The position numbers and the translations under genes are program-made. Below the pieces are notes generated by a model. That model was not told the origin of the DNA. It saw only the letters and a program-made list of their open reading frames with translations, and did not search any database. Shown one piece after another: positions 10,876-18,664 of a stretch of DNA of 36,011 bases; the first letter of the stretch is position 1, and the number at the start of each line of letters is the position of its first letter. The stretch is from Akkermansia muciniphila (GTDB taxonomy: Bacteria; Verrucomicrobiota; Verrucomicrobiia; Limisphaerales; F1-80-MAGS106), in contig CAMBEJ010000042.1 of assembly GCA_945865375.1 (NCBI GenBank), positions 1 to 36,011 on the forward strand, in the 5' to 3' direction.

Positions 10876-11241
10876 GCCCGTCGGGATGGCGTTGATATGT
10901 CTCACACGCCCTCCGCTCGCCTGGACATCCTCGGCGTCGTGAGTCACCAGGAGTGTGGGCAACCGTCTCTCGCGAAGGTGCTCAAATACGTAATCCCTGA
11001 ACCGTTGCCGAGTGGGTCCGTCCAGTTTGGAGAAGGGTTCCTCGAGCAATAAGGCACGTGGTACGGCAAGGAGCACCCGGATCACTGCCACCCTGCCTCG
11101 ATGACCTCCGGACAGGGTCGCTGGATCTCTGTCCCCAAATCCAGCAAGTCCAGCCTCGGCCAGCGAAGCGTCAATGTGTTTTCGACGATCTTGGCCCTCG
11201 AAGGGCCTCGTCTGGGCCGGATAGTCCCAAGAGTAATTGTT
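10876..11241 (-). pseudogene. Remnant of an ABC transporter ATP-binding protein (YnjD-like)
   Basis: Reading the minus strand in the frame bounded upstream by a TGA at 11242-11244 gives the C-terminal half of an ABC ATPase: an ASLAEAGLAGFGDRDPAT segment, the signature LSGGHRGRVAV, a Walker B written LLLEEPFSKLD and the switch region TLLVTHDAEDV. The arrangement resembles the ATPases of the YnjBCD group. There is no Walker A, no start codon in a sensible place and no partner permease, and the normal D of Walker B is E. It is a decayed fragment. Confidence 0.7.
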
Positions 11242-11394
11242 TCAGAAAAGTGCTCCCCATAAAATTTGGAGGTGTGGATAGGTGAACCGGCCGGGATGAA
11301 CTTTGGCCCAAGACAGTAGCGCAGATACCGTGAGGGGCGGCGTTGGCACGCGGGCGGCATCGTGGAGGAAAACCAATTGCGACAAGCTCCACGG

Positions 11395-11456
11395 GGACTC
11401 TGAGACTTTGAGATTTTGAGAGGAAAAAATGAGTGGATCGAAGTTCGGTTTCAAAT
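11395..11456. repeat. LKPNF-type dispersed repeat, copy 1
   Basis: The run GACTCTGAGACTTTGAGATT leads into GAGTGGATCGAAGTTCGG and TTTCA. Related sequences are at 17949-18015, 21625-21720 and 31648-31690. Read on the minus strand all give a peptide like LKPNF.P..F, which helps to spot the family. This copy ends about 65 bp before the start of the downstream oxidoreductase gene. Confidence 0.6.
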
Positions 11457-11520
11457 AATCGCTTGGAAAGTCCCATCGCTTGGGTCTAAAATCCGACAAA
11501 CCCCTGCCATAAGCAATCGT

Positions 11521-12885
11521 ATGAAACCAACTCATCATGACACACCCCATTCATTGGAAACGCGCCGAACTTTCATCCAGAATGCCGCTACGGCAGCCGC
11601 AGCGGTGGCTGTCAACTCCGTGATCAAGACGCCGGTCTACGGCCAGAATCAAGCGCCGTCGTCCGGGCGCGTGATCGGCGCAAACGATCGTATTGTGGTG
11701 GCCTACGTGGGCACAGGAGGGCAGGGAAAGGCGCATATCAAGAGTCAGAAGGACCACGCGTCCGAGAATAACATCGCCTTGGGCGCGGTGTGCGACGTGT
11801 ATCAGAAGCGGCTCGACGAAGCCAGGGTGCTAGCCGGTGTGAGCGACGCGGATGCCTACAAGGACCACCGGAAATTGCTTGAGCGAAAGGACATCGACGC
11901 CGTGGTCGTAGCGACGGTGGATCAGTGGCACTGCGAAGTGGCCTGCGATGCGCTCGAGGCGGGCAAGCATGTTTATGGTGAGAAGCCGTTCGCCCGTTAC
12001 CTCGACGAAGGTTTCCGCATCTACGACACCGTCAAGCGCACCGGCAAGGTGTTTGTGGTGGGTTCGCAGTTTTGCGGCGACCAAAAGTATCACAAAGCGG
12101 CGGAATGGATTCGCGCGGGCAAGCTCGGGCCGCTGGTCTGGGCTCAAGGCTCCTATTGCCGGAACAACCCCAAGAACAGCGAGTGGACTTACCCCATCGA
12201 CCCTGGTGCCAACGAGGGAAACCTTGATTGGAAGCGATGGCTCGGTCGCACCCCAAAGATGCCATTCACGCCGGAGCGCTACTTCAGTTGGCACAAATTT
12301 TACGCCTACAACTCAGGGATTCTGGGCAACCTGCTCTCCCACACTTTTCTTCCACTGCTATTGGCGACGGGCGCGTCAGAGTATCCACGGCGTGTCGCCT
12401 GCACGGGCACGCGCAAGGTATCCATGGATCGGGAGATACCCGACACGACACATTTGCTCGCGGAGATGCCGAGCGGACTCACCCTGTGCGTCGTGGGCAG
12501 CACGGTGAACGAGATCGGGTTGCCTGAGATTATTCGCGGGCGGCAAGCCACGCTCTACTTTGCTTCGGGCCAGGATCAAGTGGCTCTGAAGCCGGAACGA
12601 CCGTTCGCCGACGAGATCGAGCCTCTGGATTTCCGGGGAGCCAAGACCAGCGGTGATCTGGCGCTGTTGGAAAAGAACTTCTTCGACTGCATTCGGACAG
12701 GAGCCACGCCGTTTGCCAATGTCGATCTTGCGATTCGCGCCCACAGCATCCTTTGCCTGGCTGAGATGTCAGAGCGCTTGGGATTGACCCTCTTTTTCGA
12801 TGGCCAGGCTCGCAAGATCACGACCGGGGAAGGGAAGGTGATCCCCGCGATCAGCTACGAAAGTGTTTTGCCGGAGAGGACGTAG
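11521..12885 (+). CDS. Gfo/Idh/MocA family oxidoreductase, Tat-exported
   Basis: A 454-residue NAD(P)-dependent oxidoreductase of the Gfo/Idh/MocA family, which act on sugars and sugar derivatives. The N terminus has a twin-arginine signal (ETRRTFIQNAATAAAAVAV near residues 13-31), so it probably works in the periplasm. The Rossmann motif VAYVGTGGQGKAH follows near residue 59, and the family EKPFARYLDEG motif near 157. The start ATG at 11521 puts the RR pair at the expected distance; a longer frame from 11416 would read through a dispersed repeat. The substrate cannot be inferred. It stands alone between a repeat region and a converging prepilin-like gene. Confidence 0.88.
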   Translation: MKPTHHDTPHSLETRRTFIQNAATAAAAVAVNSVIKTPVYGQNQAPSSGRVIGANDRIVVAYVGTGGQGKAHIKSQKDHASENNIALGAVCDVYQKRLDEARVLAGVSDADAYKDHRKLLERKDIDAVVVATVDQWHCEVACDALEAGKHVYGEKPFARYLDEGFRIYDTVKRTGKVFVVGSQFCGDQKYHKAAEWIRAGKLGPLVWAQGSYCRNNPKNSEWTYPIDPGANEGNLDWKRWLGRTPKMPFTPERYFSWHKFYAYNSGILGNLLSHTFLPLLLATGASEYPRRVACTGTRKVSMDREIPDTTHLLAEMPSGLTLCVVGSTVNEIGLPEIIRGRQATLYFASGQDQVALKPERPFADEIEPLDFRGAKTSGDLALLEKNFFDCIRTGATPFANVDLAIRAHSILCLAEMSERLGLTLFFDGQARKITTGEGKVIPAISYESVLPERT

Positions 12886-12891
12886 CTTCAG

Positions 12892-13066
12892 ACCTCAGTA
12901 AAGTCGGTTGAAATCGTGATCTGGACGCGCAACCCCAATTCCTCCATTTTTCCTAATCGTAATCGTAATCGTAATCGTAATCGCCGGGTGCTGCCTTCGA
13001 AACAGAGGGATGGATTACGATTACGATTACGAGAAGGCACGGAAACATCTGAGAGGCGCTTCAGGC
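12892..13066. repeat. GATTACG dispersed repeat, copy 2 (full-length inverted-repeat form)
   Basis: A block starting GACCTCAGTAAAGTCGGTTG is followed by a run of CGTAAT units (12955-12985), a loop containing GGGTGCTGCC, and a run of GATTAC units (13014-13032), then GAGAAGG...GAGAGGCGC. The two hexamer runs are complementary and can form a long hairpin. The whole unit closely matches 18019-18190. It fills the gap between the oxidoreductase stop and the converging prepilin gene, where it could act as a transcript end; that is inference. Confidence 0.8.
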
Positions 13067-13081
13067 TGAAGCACCCCATGC

Positions 13082-13840
13082 TCAGTAGAAAGTGGTCCAA
13101 TTACCCGACTGCTGCCATTGGATTTGTTTGCCGTTTCGCGTCTCCACATGGCCATCGGCGAAGGCGAGATTCACGCTTTGAACCTTGTTGTTGATGGGGT
13201 GTCCGGCGCGAGCCTTGGAGATGTCGGTGGTCTTGGTGCCTTCAGCGAGGCAGATGTCGCTGATCACAGGCTGGAACGCGGCGGCAGGATCCTCAAGCAT
13301 CGTGGGCCAGCCATCTTTTGTCCGGGAAGACGTGCCGGATGTCGTCGGCGTCGGGAACATGGTGCCATCTTCAAGCTGACGGGGCACCCACCAGCAATGC
13401 CAGATGATGGCGAAGCTTGTGTATTGTCTGATGAAATACTTATTGAGATCTTCGATGGTATTAAGAGTGCCTCCCTTGCTCTGGGTCTTGAACCACTTTT
13501 GCGCATCGGCAAAATCGGCCGGCCGGACTGGGCAGTACCACATGGGCACAGTCAGGCCGTAGGGCTGGAGCTTGGGGGCCATTTCGATGGAGACATCCCA
13601 CGGATTAAGGCCGGTGCGAGGCATGCGAAAGGCGGGTAGGCGGCCTTTCGGCTCGTCCATGGCGTAGAGGTTGACGGCGATGCCCCACTGCCGGTAGTTC
13701 GAAGTGCAATGCGCCACCTTGGCCTTGAATTTCGCGCGTGATAACGCCGGCAAAAGCATCCCGGCCAAGATCGCGATGATCGCGATGACGACCAGGAGTT
13801 CGATCAGTGTAAAGGCCGAATGGTCTCGGGGATTTTTCAT
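13082..13840 (-). CDS. Prepilin-type N-terminal cleavage/methylation domain protein
   Basis: A 252-residue protein with a class III signal: [20 protein letters not shown] at residues 9-28, the type IV pilin/pseudopilin helix, cut by a prepilin peptidase before the F. The residue before the cut is Ala instead of the usual Gly. The C-terminal part carries the [10 protein letters not shown] motif typical of the large verrucomicrobial/planctomycete family of such proteins, which are usually single genes without a secretion operon. Function is unknown; an exported, surface or pilin-like role is likely. Start ATG at 13840 gives a short basic leader. Confidence 0.85.
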   Translation of the reverse strand: MKNPRDHSAFTLIELLVVIAIIAILAGMLLPALSRAKFKAKVAHCTSNYRQWGIAVNLYAMDEPKGRLPAFRMPRTGLNPWDVSIEMAPKLQPYGLTVPMWYCPVRPADFADAQKWFKTQSKGGTLNTIEDLNKYFIRQYTSFAIIWHCWWVPRQLEDGTMFPTPTTSGTSSRTKDGWPTMLEDPAAAFQPVISDICLAEGTKTTDISKARAGHPINNKVQSVNLAFADGHVETRNGKQIQWQQSGNWTTFY

Positions 13841-13940
13841 AGGGACGGCTTGCGGGTTGGGTATCGACCAACTCTCATGAGCATGACGCCGATGATCAAG
13901 CTATTTTTGTTCTGCGATTTTCCGGGGGAGCGGGCGTTGT

Positions 13941-14077
13941 GTTGATGAGCGTTGGCGCGTGACCAGAGCGACGCGGGCGGAGCTGCTGGGGCAGGATGTC
14001 AGGAACCAGAGCGATGACGCTTTCGGCGAAGTGGTCCGGCAGCACCTCGACTTGGTCTACTCCGCTGCGCTGCGGCA
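13941..14077 (+). pseudogene. 5' fragment of an ECF-type sigma-70 factor
   Basis: The frame encodes ELLGQDVRNQSDDAFGEVV and then RQHLDLVYSAALR, the start of sigma region 2 of ECF sigma factors common in Verrucomicrobiota (the AFxELVRRHLxLVYSAALR pattern). Homology stops exactly where a sequence with 18-bp inverted ends begins (14078). No further sigma regions are seen downstream. The best start would be GTG 13959 or one a little upstream. Confidence 0.65.
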
Positions 14078-14388
14078 CTGGAGTTTGGCCATTTTTGCGC
14101 CCCCCTGGTGCCCTCTTTTGCCTTCCTTTATCGGAAACTTTGTCGAGTCGTTGGTCAATCCAGGGACTCCATGCTCACTCATCACAAGCTTTAGACATCT
14201 ACCAGCAGAGGGCGCTTCCCACCCGCGTGGAAGCCACTCAGGGAAGAGAGCTTTTGAGCCGAATCATCGCCATGGTAAACAGATTCTGAAAGTCCGGGCG
14301 ATTTCCAGATCGACAAAGTTTCCGACAAAGTTTCCGACAAAGGGGCCGAGACAGGTCTGGGCCCGGCACCAAAATGGCCAAACTCCAG
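14078..14388. mobile_element. About 311-bp MITE-like element with 18-bp inverted ends
   Basis: CTGGAGTTTGGCCATTTT at 14078-14095 is perfectly inverted at 14371-14388. A second, internal inverted pair is CGGAAACTTTGTCGA near 14136 and TCGACAAAGTTTCCG near 14312, the latter followed by two further direct AAGTTTCCGAC units. No transposase is encoded. A short frame ending at 14289 is open but not recognised. A related TTGTCGGAAACTTTGTCGA lies at 28143. The left end abuts the sigma-factor fragment. Confidence 0.55.
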
Positions 14389-14389
14389 A

Positions 14390-14410
14390 GCGGGCTTCAG
14401 TGAAGCCCGC
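14390..14410. repeat. Palindrome GCGGGCTTCA/TGAAGCCCGC
   Basis: A perfect 10-bp-arm palindrome with a one-base centre, immediately after the inverted-end element. It lacks a T run, so it is listed as a REP-like palindrome and not as a terminator. Confidence 0.5.
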
Positions 14411-14448
14411 CCACAGTGGCTTTACAAGCGACAACTTGTGGATGCGCC

Positions 14449-14698
14449 TTGGCCAGACTTGCGCGCGAGGAAACGGTTGCGTATCGTTGTGGAATCCTCG
14501 AAAGAAAACTTCGCTCCTATCTCGTCGTGACTTCGTCAAGACCACCGCGCTCGCCACCGGCACTGTTGCCCTGTCGGCAAAATCGTAATCGGCCGTCGCC
14601 GGTGCCAACGAGCGCGTGAATCTTGGCGTCATCGGCTTCGGCGTGTTGGGATGCAAGGGCTTGCTCCGCGCGGGACTAAAGGCTAGGGTTGTCGGATG
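14449..14698 (+). pseudogene. Broken copy of the 5' end of a Tat-type Gfo/Idh/MocA gene
   Basis: This stretch is a diverged direct repeat of 15396-15600, the 5' end of the intact oxidoreductase gene. It still encodes SRRDFVKTTALATGTVALSA and, further on, GANERVNLGVIGFGVLG. A one-base deletion removes the start codon (CGAAAGAAAAC here against CGAAATGAAAAC there) and the Tyr codon TAC has become TAA at 14586-14588. Similarity ends near 14650, and the frame closes where the DUF433 gene starts. Confidence 0.8.
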
Positions 14699-14908
14699 AA
14701 GCAATCACAGGCCTACCATTCCGACCCGGAAATTCTGGGCGGCATGCTGGTTTTCAAAAGCACGCGGGTGCCGGTCAAAAGCTTGTTCGACCACCTCAAA
14801 GCGGGCGATTCCATCGAAGTCTTTCTGGATGGCTTTCCGAGTGTGAAACGGTCGCAGGTGCTGGCCGTGCTCAAAGAGATGGAATCGGAAGTCCTCACTC
14901 ACGCCTGA
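14696..14908 (+). CDS. DUF433 antitoxin
   Basis: A 70-residue protein of the DUF433 family, small winged-helix antitoxins that usually precede a PIN-like toxin gene. It shows the family pattern: HSDPEILGGMLVFKSTRVPV (I.GG.pvf.GTRVPV) near residues 8-27, LFDHLKAGDSIEVFLDGFPS, and the SQVLAVLKEME helix. The ATG at 14696 overlaps the closing stop of the broken oxidoreductase copy. One base separates its stop from the toxin start, so the two are translationally coupled. It probably neutralises the downstream protein and represses the pair. Confidence 0.85.
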   Translation: MKQSQAYHSDPEILGGMLVFKSTRVPVKSLFDHLKAGDSIEVFLDGFPSVKRSQVLAVLKEMESEVLTHA

Positions 14909-14909
14909 C

Positions 14910-15230
14910 GTGCGCATTCTGCTGGACGAAAATCTGAACTGGCGGCTGGAACGGTTGCTGCCCGGCCATGACGTGAAATCTGTGCCGCGCATCGGTTGGG
15001 CCGGTCTGAAGAACGGCAAACTTCTGGCCCGGGCACAGGAAGAGTTCGACGTGCTCATCACCATGGACGGATCAATGGCCAGCCAGCAGAACCTAGCGCA
15101 TCTGCCCCTCGCAATCGTCGCACTATGCGCTCCCTCGAATCGCCTGGAGGACACTAGTCCGTTGGTGCCGAAAGTGCTCGCCCTGTTGCCGTCGCTCAAA
15201 CCAGGAAGAGTGGTAAAGGTTCGCGCCTGA
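14910..15230 (+). CDS. DUF5615 PIN-like toxin
   Basis: A 106-residue PIN-like protein of the DUF5615 (Mut7-C/VapC-like) family, predicted ribonuclease toxins. MRILLDENLNWRLERLLPGH carries the first acidic cluster (D6, E7), VLITMDGSMASQQN the central Asp, and the C-terminal third has the usual hydrophobic LPLAIVAL strand. The start is GTG at 14910, one base after the antitoxin stop. Family knowledge predicts RNase activity; the target is unknown. The pair lies between two direct repeats of an oxidoreductase 5' end. Confidence 0.83.
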   Translation: MRILLDENLNWRLERLLPGHDVKSVPRIGWAGLKNGKLLARAQEEFDVLITMDGSMASQQNLAHLPLAIVALCAPSNRLEDTSPLVPKVLALLPSLKPGRVVKVRA

Positions 15231-15337
15231 TGAAAGGCTCACAGTCTGAGGTGTATCGGCAGTTCTCATTTTGGGATCCGACCGCCTGAAGTCCGAACTC
15301 AAACCCATAAAACTGCGACCAAAAGGTGTTCGGAGTT

Positions 15338-15351
15338 CCGGCTTCAGCCGG
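15338..15351. repeat. Short palindrome CCGGCT-TC-AGCCGG
   Basis: A perfect six-base-arm hairpin preceded by GGAGTT and followed by TTCTTTATT, between the toxin gene and the oxidoreductase. It may be a REP-like repeat or a weak transcript end for the toxin-antitoxin pair. Confidence 0.4.
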
Positions 15352-15449
15352 TTCTTTATTCCATTTGCCGACATCATGAGAATTGCTGCGGCGGCATGGC
15401 CAGACTTGCGCGCGACGAAACGGTTGCGTATTGTTGTGTCTTCCTCGAA

Positions 15450-16844
15450 ATGAAAACCTCGCCCCTATCTCGTCGTGACTTCGTTAAGTCCACCGCGCTC
15501 GCCACCGGCGCCGTTGCCTTGTCGGCGAAATCGTACTCAGCTGTCGCCGGCGCGAACGAGCGTGTGAATCTTGGCGTCATCGGCTTTGGCCTGATGGGGC
15601 GCATTCACACGCGCAACTTTCACGCGCTGCCCGATGCCCGCGTGGTGGCCGCCGCGGACCCGTACGAGCCGCGCCTTGACGCAGCGCGGATGGTCGTCGG
15701 CCCCGATGCCAAGATGCACCGCGACTTCAGGCGCGTGCTGGATGACAAAAACGTGGACGCGGTCGTGGTCGCCACTCCGGACCATTGGCACGCGCTGATG
15801 ACGATGATGGCCTGCGCGGCGGGCAAGGATGTGTATTGCGAAAAGCCACTCACACTCACCGTGGGCGAGGGGCCCTGGATGATGGCCATCGCAAAAAGGC
15901 ACAAGCGGATCGTTCAAGTCGGCACGCAGCAACGTTCTGGTCCGCATTATCAACGCGCGAAGGAGCTGCTGCGCGGCGGTGCCATAGGCGACATCGTTTC
16001 GGTGCAGTGCAATTTCTTCCGCAACGTTTCGCCGGGCATCGGCAGTCCGCCCGACTCAGATCCGCCGCCGGAGATCGATTACGACCTCTGGCTCGGACCC
16101 GCGCCGCAACGGCCTTACAATCCCAACCGTGCCATTTACCATTTCCGCTGGTTTTGGGATTATTCAGGCGGTCAAATGACCAATCTTGGCCATCACTCGC
16201 TGGACGTGGTTCATTGGATTTTCGACATCAAAGGCCCGCGCGCCGTGACGAGCGCGGGCGGGCGCTTTTTCCTCAAGGACAACGGCGAAGTGCCCGATGT
16301 GCAGGACGCGATCATCGAGTATTCTAAATTTCCCGCCGTCGTGCAGTTTCGCGAGTGCGCTTCGGGAGGAGGGGCGTCGAGCATGGGATCGCTCACGTTC
16401 ATGGGCACGAAGGGGACGATGCTGCTGGGCCGCGATGGGTATGAGATCCTGCCTGACAAGAAGGTCAATCCAGTGAACACGTTCGCAAAAATCATCGGCG
16501 GCCATCCAATAGGGGGACCTCAGCCGGTGCCCGAAACAGAGGGCGAGCTGCGGTGTGCGGCCGCGCTGGACAAGTCAGGTGACTGGAAGACGCAGTACGT
16601 CGAGCACGCCAGAAACTTCATCGCCTGCGTGAAATCACGGGCGACCCCGAACTCCGATCTGGAAAGCAGCCACTACGTTTCTGCGACATGCCATCTCGCG
16701 AACCTCTCGCTTAAGCTCGGCCGCAAGCTCCGCTGGAACGATGCGACGAATGATGTGATCGGTGACAGTGAAGCGAGCGCCTTGCTGCGCCGTCCGTATC
16801 GCGCGCCGTGGGACAAGGAGTTGAGGGCGCTGGGAGTGGCTTGA
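15450..16844 (+). CDS. Gfo/Idh/MocA family oxidoreductase, Tat-exported
   Basis: A 464-residue oxidoreductase with a twin-arginine signal, LSRRDFVKSTALATGAVALS near residues 6-25, then the Rossmann motif LGVIGFGLMGRIHTRN near 41, VVVATPDHWHALM near 105 and the family motif CEKPLTLTVGEG near 130. The HWFD-like region HHSLDVVHWIFD near 249 is also typical. It is probably periplasmic and oxidises or rearranges a sugar derivative. The ATG at 15450 gives a compact Tat leader; the longer frame from 15396 adds residues also present in the broken upstream copy. The isomerase gene follows 15 bp later, suggesting one operon. Confidence 0.9.
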   Translation: MKTSPLSRRDFVKSTALATGAVALSAKSYSAVAGANERVNLGVIGFGLMGRIHTRNFHALPDARVVAAADPYEPRLDAARMVVGPDAKMHRDFRRVLDDKNVDAVVVATPDHWHALMTMMACAAGKDVYCEKPLTLTVGEGPWMMAIAKRHKRIVQVGTQQRSGPHYQRAKELLRGGAIGDIVSVQCNFFRNVSPGIGSPPDSDPPPEIDYDLWLGPAPQRPYNPNRAIYHFRWFWDYSGGQMTNLGHHSLDVVHWIFDIKGPRAVTSAGGRFFLKDNGEVPDVQDAIIEYSKFPAVVQFRECASGGGASSMGSLTFMGTKGTMLLGRDGYEILPDKKVNPVNTFAKIIGGHPIGGPQPVPETEGELRCAAALDKSGDWKTQYVEHARNFIACVKSRATPNSDLESSHYVSATCHLANLSLKLGRKLRWNDATNDVIGDSEASALLRRPYRAPWDKELRALGVA

Positions 16845-16859
16845 TACAGCATAGGGACA

Positions 16860-17948
16860 ATGAATCAATCACACGATGCGACGGGTGGACAAACGGCGAA
16901 GCACGTGGCGTCGGTCACTTCGCTCCTGACTGGCGTGGGGGCTGTTTTCGGTGCGTCGGCGACGACTGGTACACGGCTCGGGATCGGCATGCATTCGTAT
17001 GGTCACGCCTGGAAATCGGCCAGGGATGGCAAGGCTGGAGTGGGATTCAGGGGCGCGCTTTCGTTTCTGGAATATGCCCACAGCATTGGCGCGGCGGGCG
17101 TGCAGGTGACGATTCGTCTGGACGACCGCGAAGACGTTTCCCGTATCCGTGCGCGAGCGGAAGAGTTGGGGGTTTATTTTGAGAGCCAGTTGAGTATTCC
17201 GCGGGACAAAGCAGACACGGCGCGTTTCGAGGACGAGCTGAAGACCCTCCGAGCGGCGGGTGCGACAGTGGCTCGGACGGCGGTGCTGGGCACGCGCCGC
17301 TATGAGACGTTGAAGTCGGCTGCGGAATTCCGAGAGTTTAAGGAACGCGGCACACGTTCGCTGGCGCTTGCAGAGCCAATTTTGAAGCGCCACGGTGTGC
17401 GGCTTGCCGTCGAGAACCACAAGGACTGGCTCGCGCCTGAGCTGGCCGACCTCTTGCGGAAGATGAGCAGCGAGTGGGTGGGGGCTTGCGTGGATACTGG
17501 GAACAGCCTCGCGTTGCTTGAAGACCCTGATGCCGTGGTGGAGGCCCTTGCCCCGTTCGCGGTCACGACGCACATCAAAGATATGGCGGTGCGGGAGTAT
17601 GCGGACGGATTTCTACTCAGCGAAGTCTCCATCGGTGACGGATTCCTTGATTTGCCGCGCATGATCGCCCTAATGCGCAAGGCTCGTCCTGGCATTGCAC
17701 TCAACCTCGAGATGATCACGCGGGACCCGCTCCAGATTCCCTGTCTCAAACCGGAGTACTGGGCGACTCTTGGAGAAATGAAAGGCGGCCAGCTTGCCGA
17801 GGCGCTTGCGAGAGTGAAGCAAAATGCGTCACTGAAACCTCTCCCGCGAACGACCGGCCTTTTGCCGGCGCAACTGGTCGGGCTCGAGGACGATCACGTA
17901 CGCGAATGCCTCAAGTGGGGGACGGAGAACCTAGCCCAACAGATTTGA
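16860..17948 (+). CDS. Sugar phosphate isomerase/epimerase-like TIM-barrel protein
   Basis: A 362-residue member of the xylose-isomerase-like TIM-barrel superfamily (AP endonuclease family 2 fold), enzymes that isomerise or epimerise sugars with a divalent metal. Likely ligands are seen at the strand ends: the Glu of LAVENHKDW near 181, the Asp of CVDTGNSLAL near 210, the His of VTTHIKDMAV near 236 and the Glu of LNLEMITRDP near 282. The N terminus has a weakly hydrophobic stretch (residues 17-36), so export is possible. It directly follows the oxidoreductase gene; such pairs commonly take part in sugar or inositol catabolism. The substrate is not known. Confidence 0.82.
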   Translation: MNQSHDATGGQTAKHVASVTSLLTGVGAVFGASATTGTRLGIGMHSYGHAWKSARDGKAGVGFRGALSFLEYAHSIGAAGVQVTIRLDDREDVSRIRARAEELGVYFESQLSIPRDKADTARFEDELKTLRAAGATVARTAVLGTRRYETLKSAAEFREFKERGTRSLALAEPILKRHGVRLAVENHKDWLAPELADLLRKMSSEWVGACVDTGNSLALLEDPDAVVEALAPFAVTTHIKDMAVREYADGFLLSEVSIGDGFLDLPRMIALMRKARPGIALNLEMITRDPLQIPCLKPEYWATLGEMKGGQLAEALARVKQNASLKPLPRTTGLLPAQLVGLEDDHVRECLKWGTENLAQQI

Positions 17949-18015
17949 ACTTTGAACCACTGAGACTTTGAGACTCTGAGAGGGAAAAATGGGTGGAATG
18001 AAGTCCGGTTTCAAT
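17949..18015. repeat. LKPNF-type dispersed repeat, copy 2
   Basis: TTTGAACCACTGAGACTTTG, then AGACTCTGAGAGGG and GGTGGAATGAAGTCCGG with TTTCA. It matches the copies at 11395, 21625 and 31648. It directly precedes a full GATTACG element. Together with 18019-18664 it fills the 716-bp gap before the hydrolase pseudogene. Confidence 0.65.
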
Positions 18016-18018
18016 GAC

Positions 18019-18190
18019 CAGACCTCAGTAAAATCCGTTGAAATCGTGATCTGGACGCGCAATCCCAATTCCTCCATTTTTCGTAATCGTAATCTTGATC
18101 TTACTCGTAATCCTCGGGTGTTGCCCTTGAAACGGAGGGGTGGATTACGATTACGAATACGATTACGAATACGATTACGATTACGAGTAG
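18019..18190. repeat. GATTACG dispersed repeat, copy 3 (full-length inverted-repeat form)
   Basis: Starts GACCTCAGTAAAATCCGTTG like copy 2, then CGTAATCGTAATC with degenerate units, the loop CGGGTGTTGCCCTTGAAACG, then GATTACGATTACGAATACG and further units to about 18187. Arms are imperfect, with GAATACG variants, showing drift of the hexamer unit. Confidence 0.8.
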
Positions 18191-18325
18191 GAGCAGGGAA
18201 TTGGAGTTGCTCGAGCATCAGGCCAAACAGGGTCGTTTTTCTGAGTTCAGATGTCTGTTCTTCTCTGTGACTCAGTGTCTCTGGACCACTAAAAGAAAAC
18301 GTCTTCCATTTCTGCGAGGATTTTT

Positions 18326-18422
18326 TAACCACGGATGACACGGATGGGCACGGATGGAAAAAGAATTTTCTGGTTCCATCCCCATCCGTGTCATCCGTGT
18401 CATCCGTGTCATCCGTGGTTAA
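18326..18422. repeat. Long hairpin of ACGGATG/CATCCGT units
   Basis: TTAACCACGGATGACACGGA opens the left arm (18326-18358), and the right arm (18375-18422) reads as its complement with one extra CATCCGTGT unit, ending CATCCGTGGTTAA. The predicted hairpin has a short AT-rich loop. ACGGATG arrays of this type are common between genes in several uncultured phyla; the role is unknown. Confidence 0.8.
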
Positions 18423-18535
18423 ATTTGGTTGCGGCTTTCCCGCTCTGGGGCTCTGTGGTTAATGGATAAGAGGAAAGCGGCGACGGCGCATCCCAGCGCG
18501 ATCCCGTTTCTGATAAGGGTGAGCAACGTCTTCAT
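18419..18535 (-). CDS. Possible 38-residue single-pass membrane peptide
   Basis: A short frame starts at ATG 18535 with MKTLLTLIRNGIALGCAVAA followed by FLLSINHRAPERES and stops at a TAA inside the hairpin. The central 20 residues are hydrophobic with a basic start, as in a small membrane peptide. There is no strong ribosome binding site and no family match that I recognise, so it may be chance. Confidence 0.25.
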   Translation of the reverse strand: MKTLLTLIRNGIALGCAVAAFLLSINHRAPERESRNQI

Positions 18536-18664
18536 CGAGGTTTCCAGTGACCACTATAGCCACCCCTGAAAAGATGGAAGCATTCAATGTTGGCAACAAT
18601 TAGTGATCGAGGGATTGTCAGCGAGCCCGGTCCTGGGCACACTGGCTGAAACAAAGGACTTGCC

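Noticed and set aside
12955..13035. Possible CRISPR array in the GATTACG tracts
   Set aside because: The units are six bases with no spacers, the two runs are inverted to each other, and no cas gene is present.
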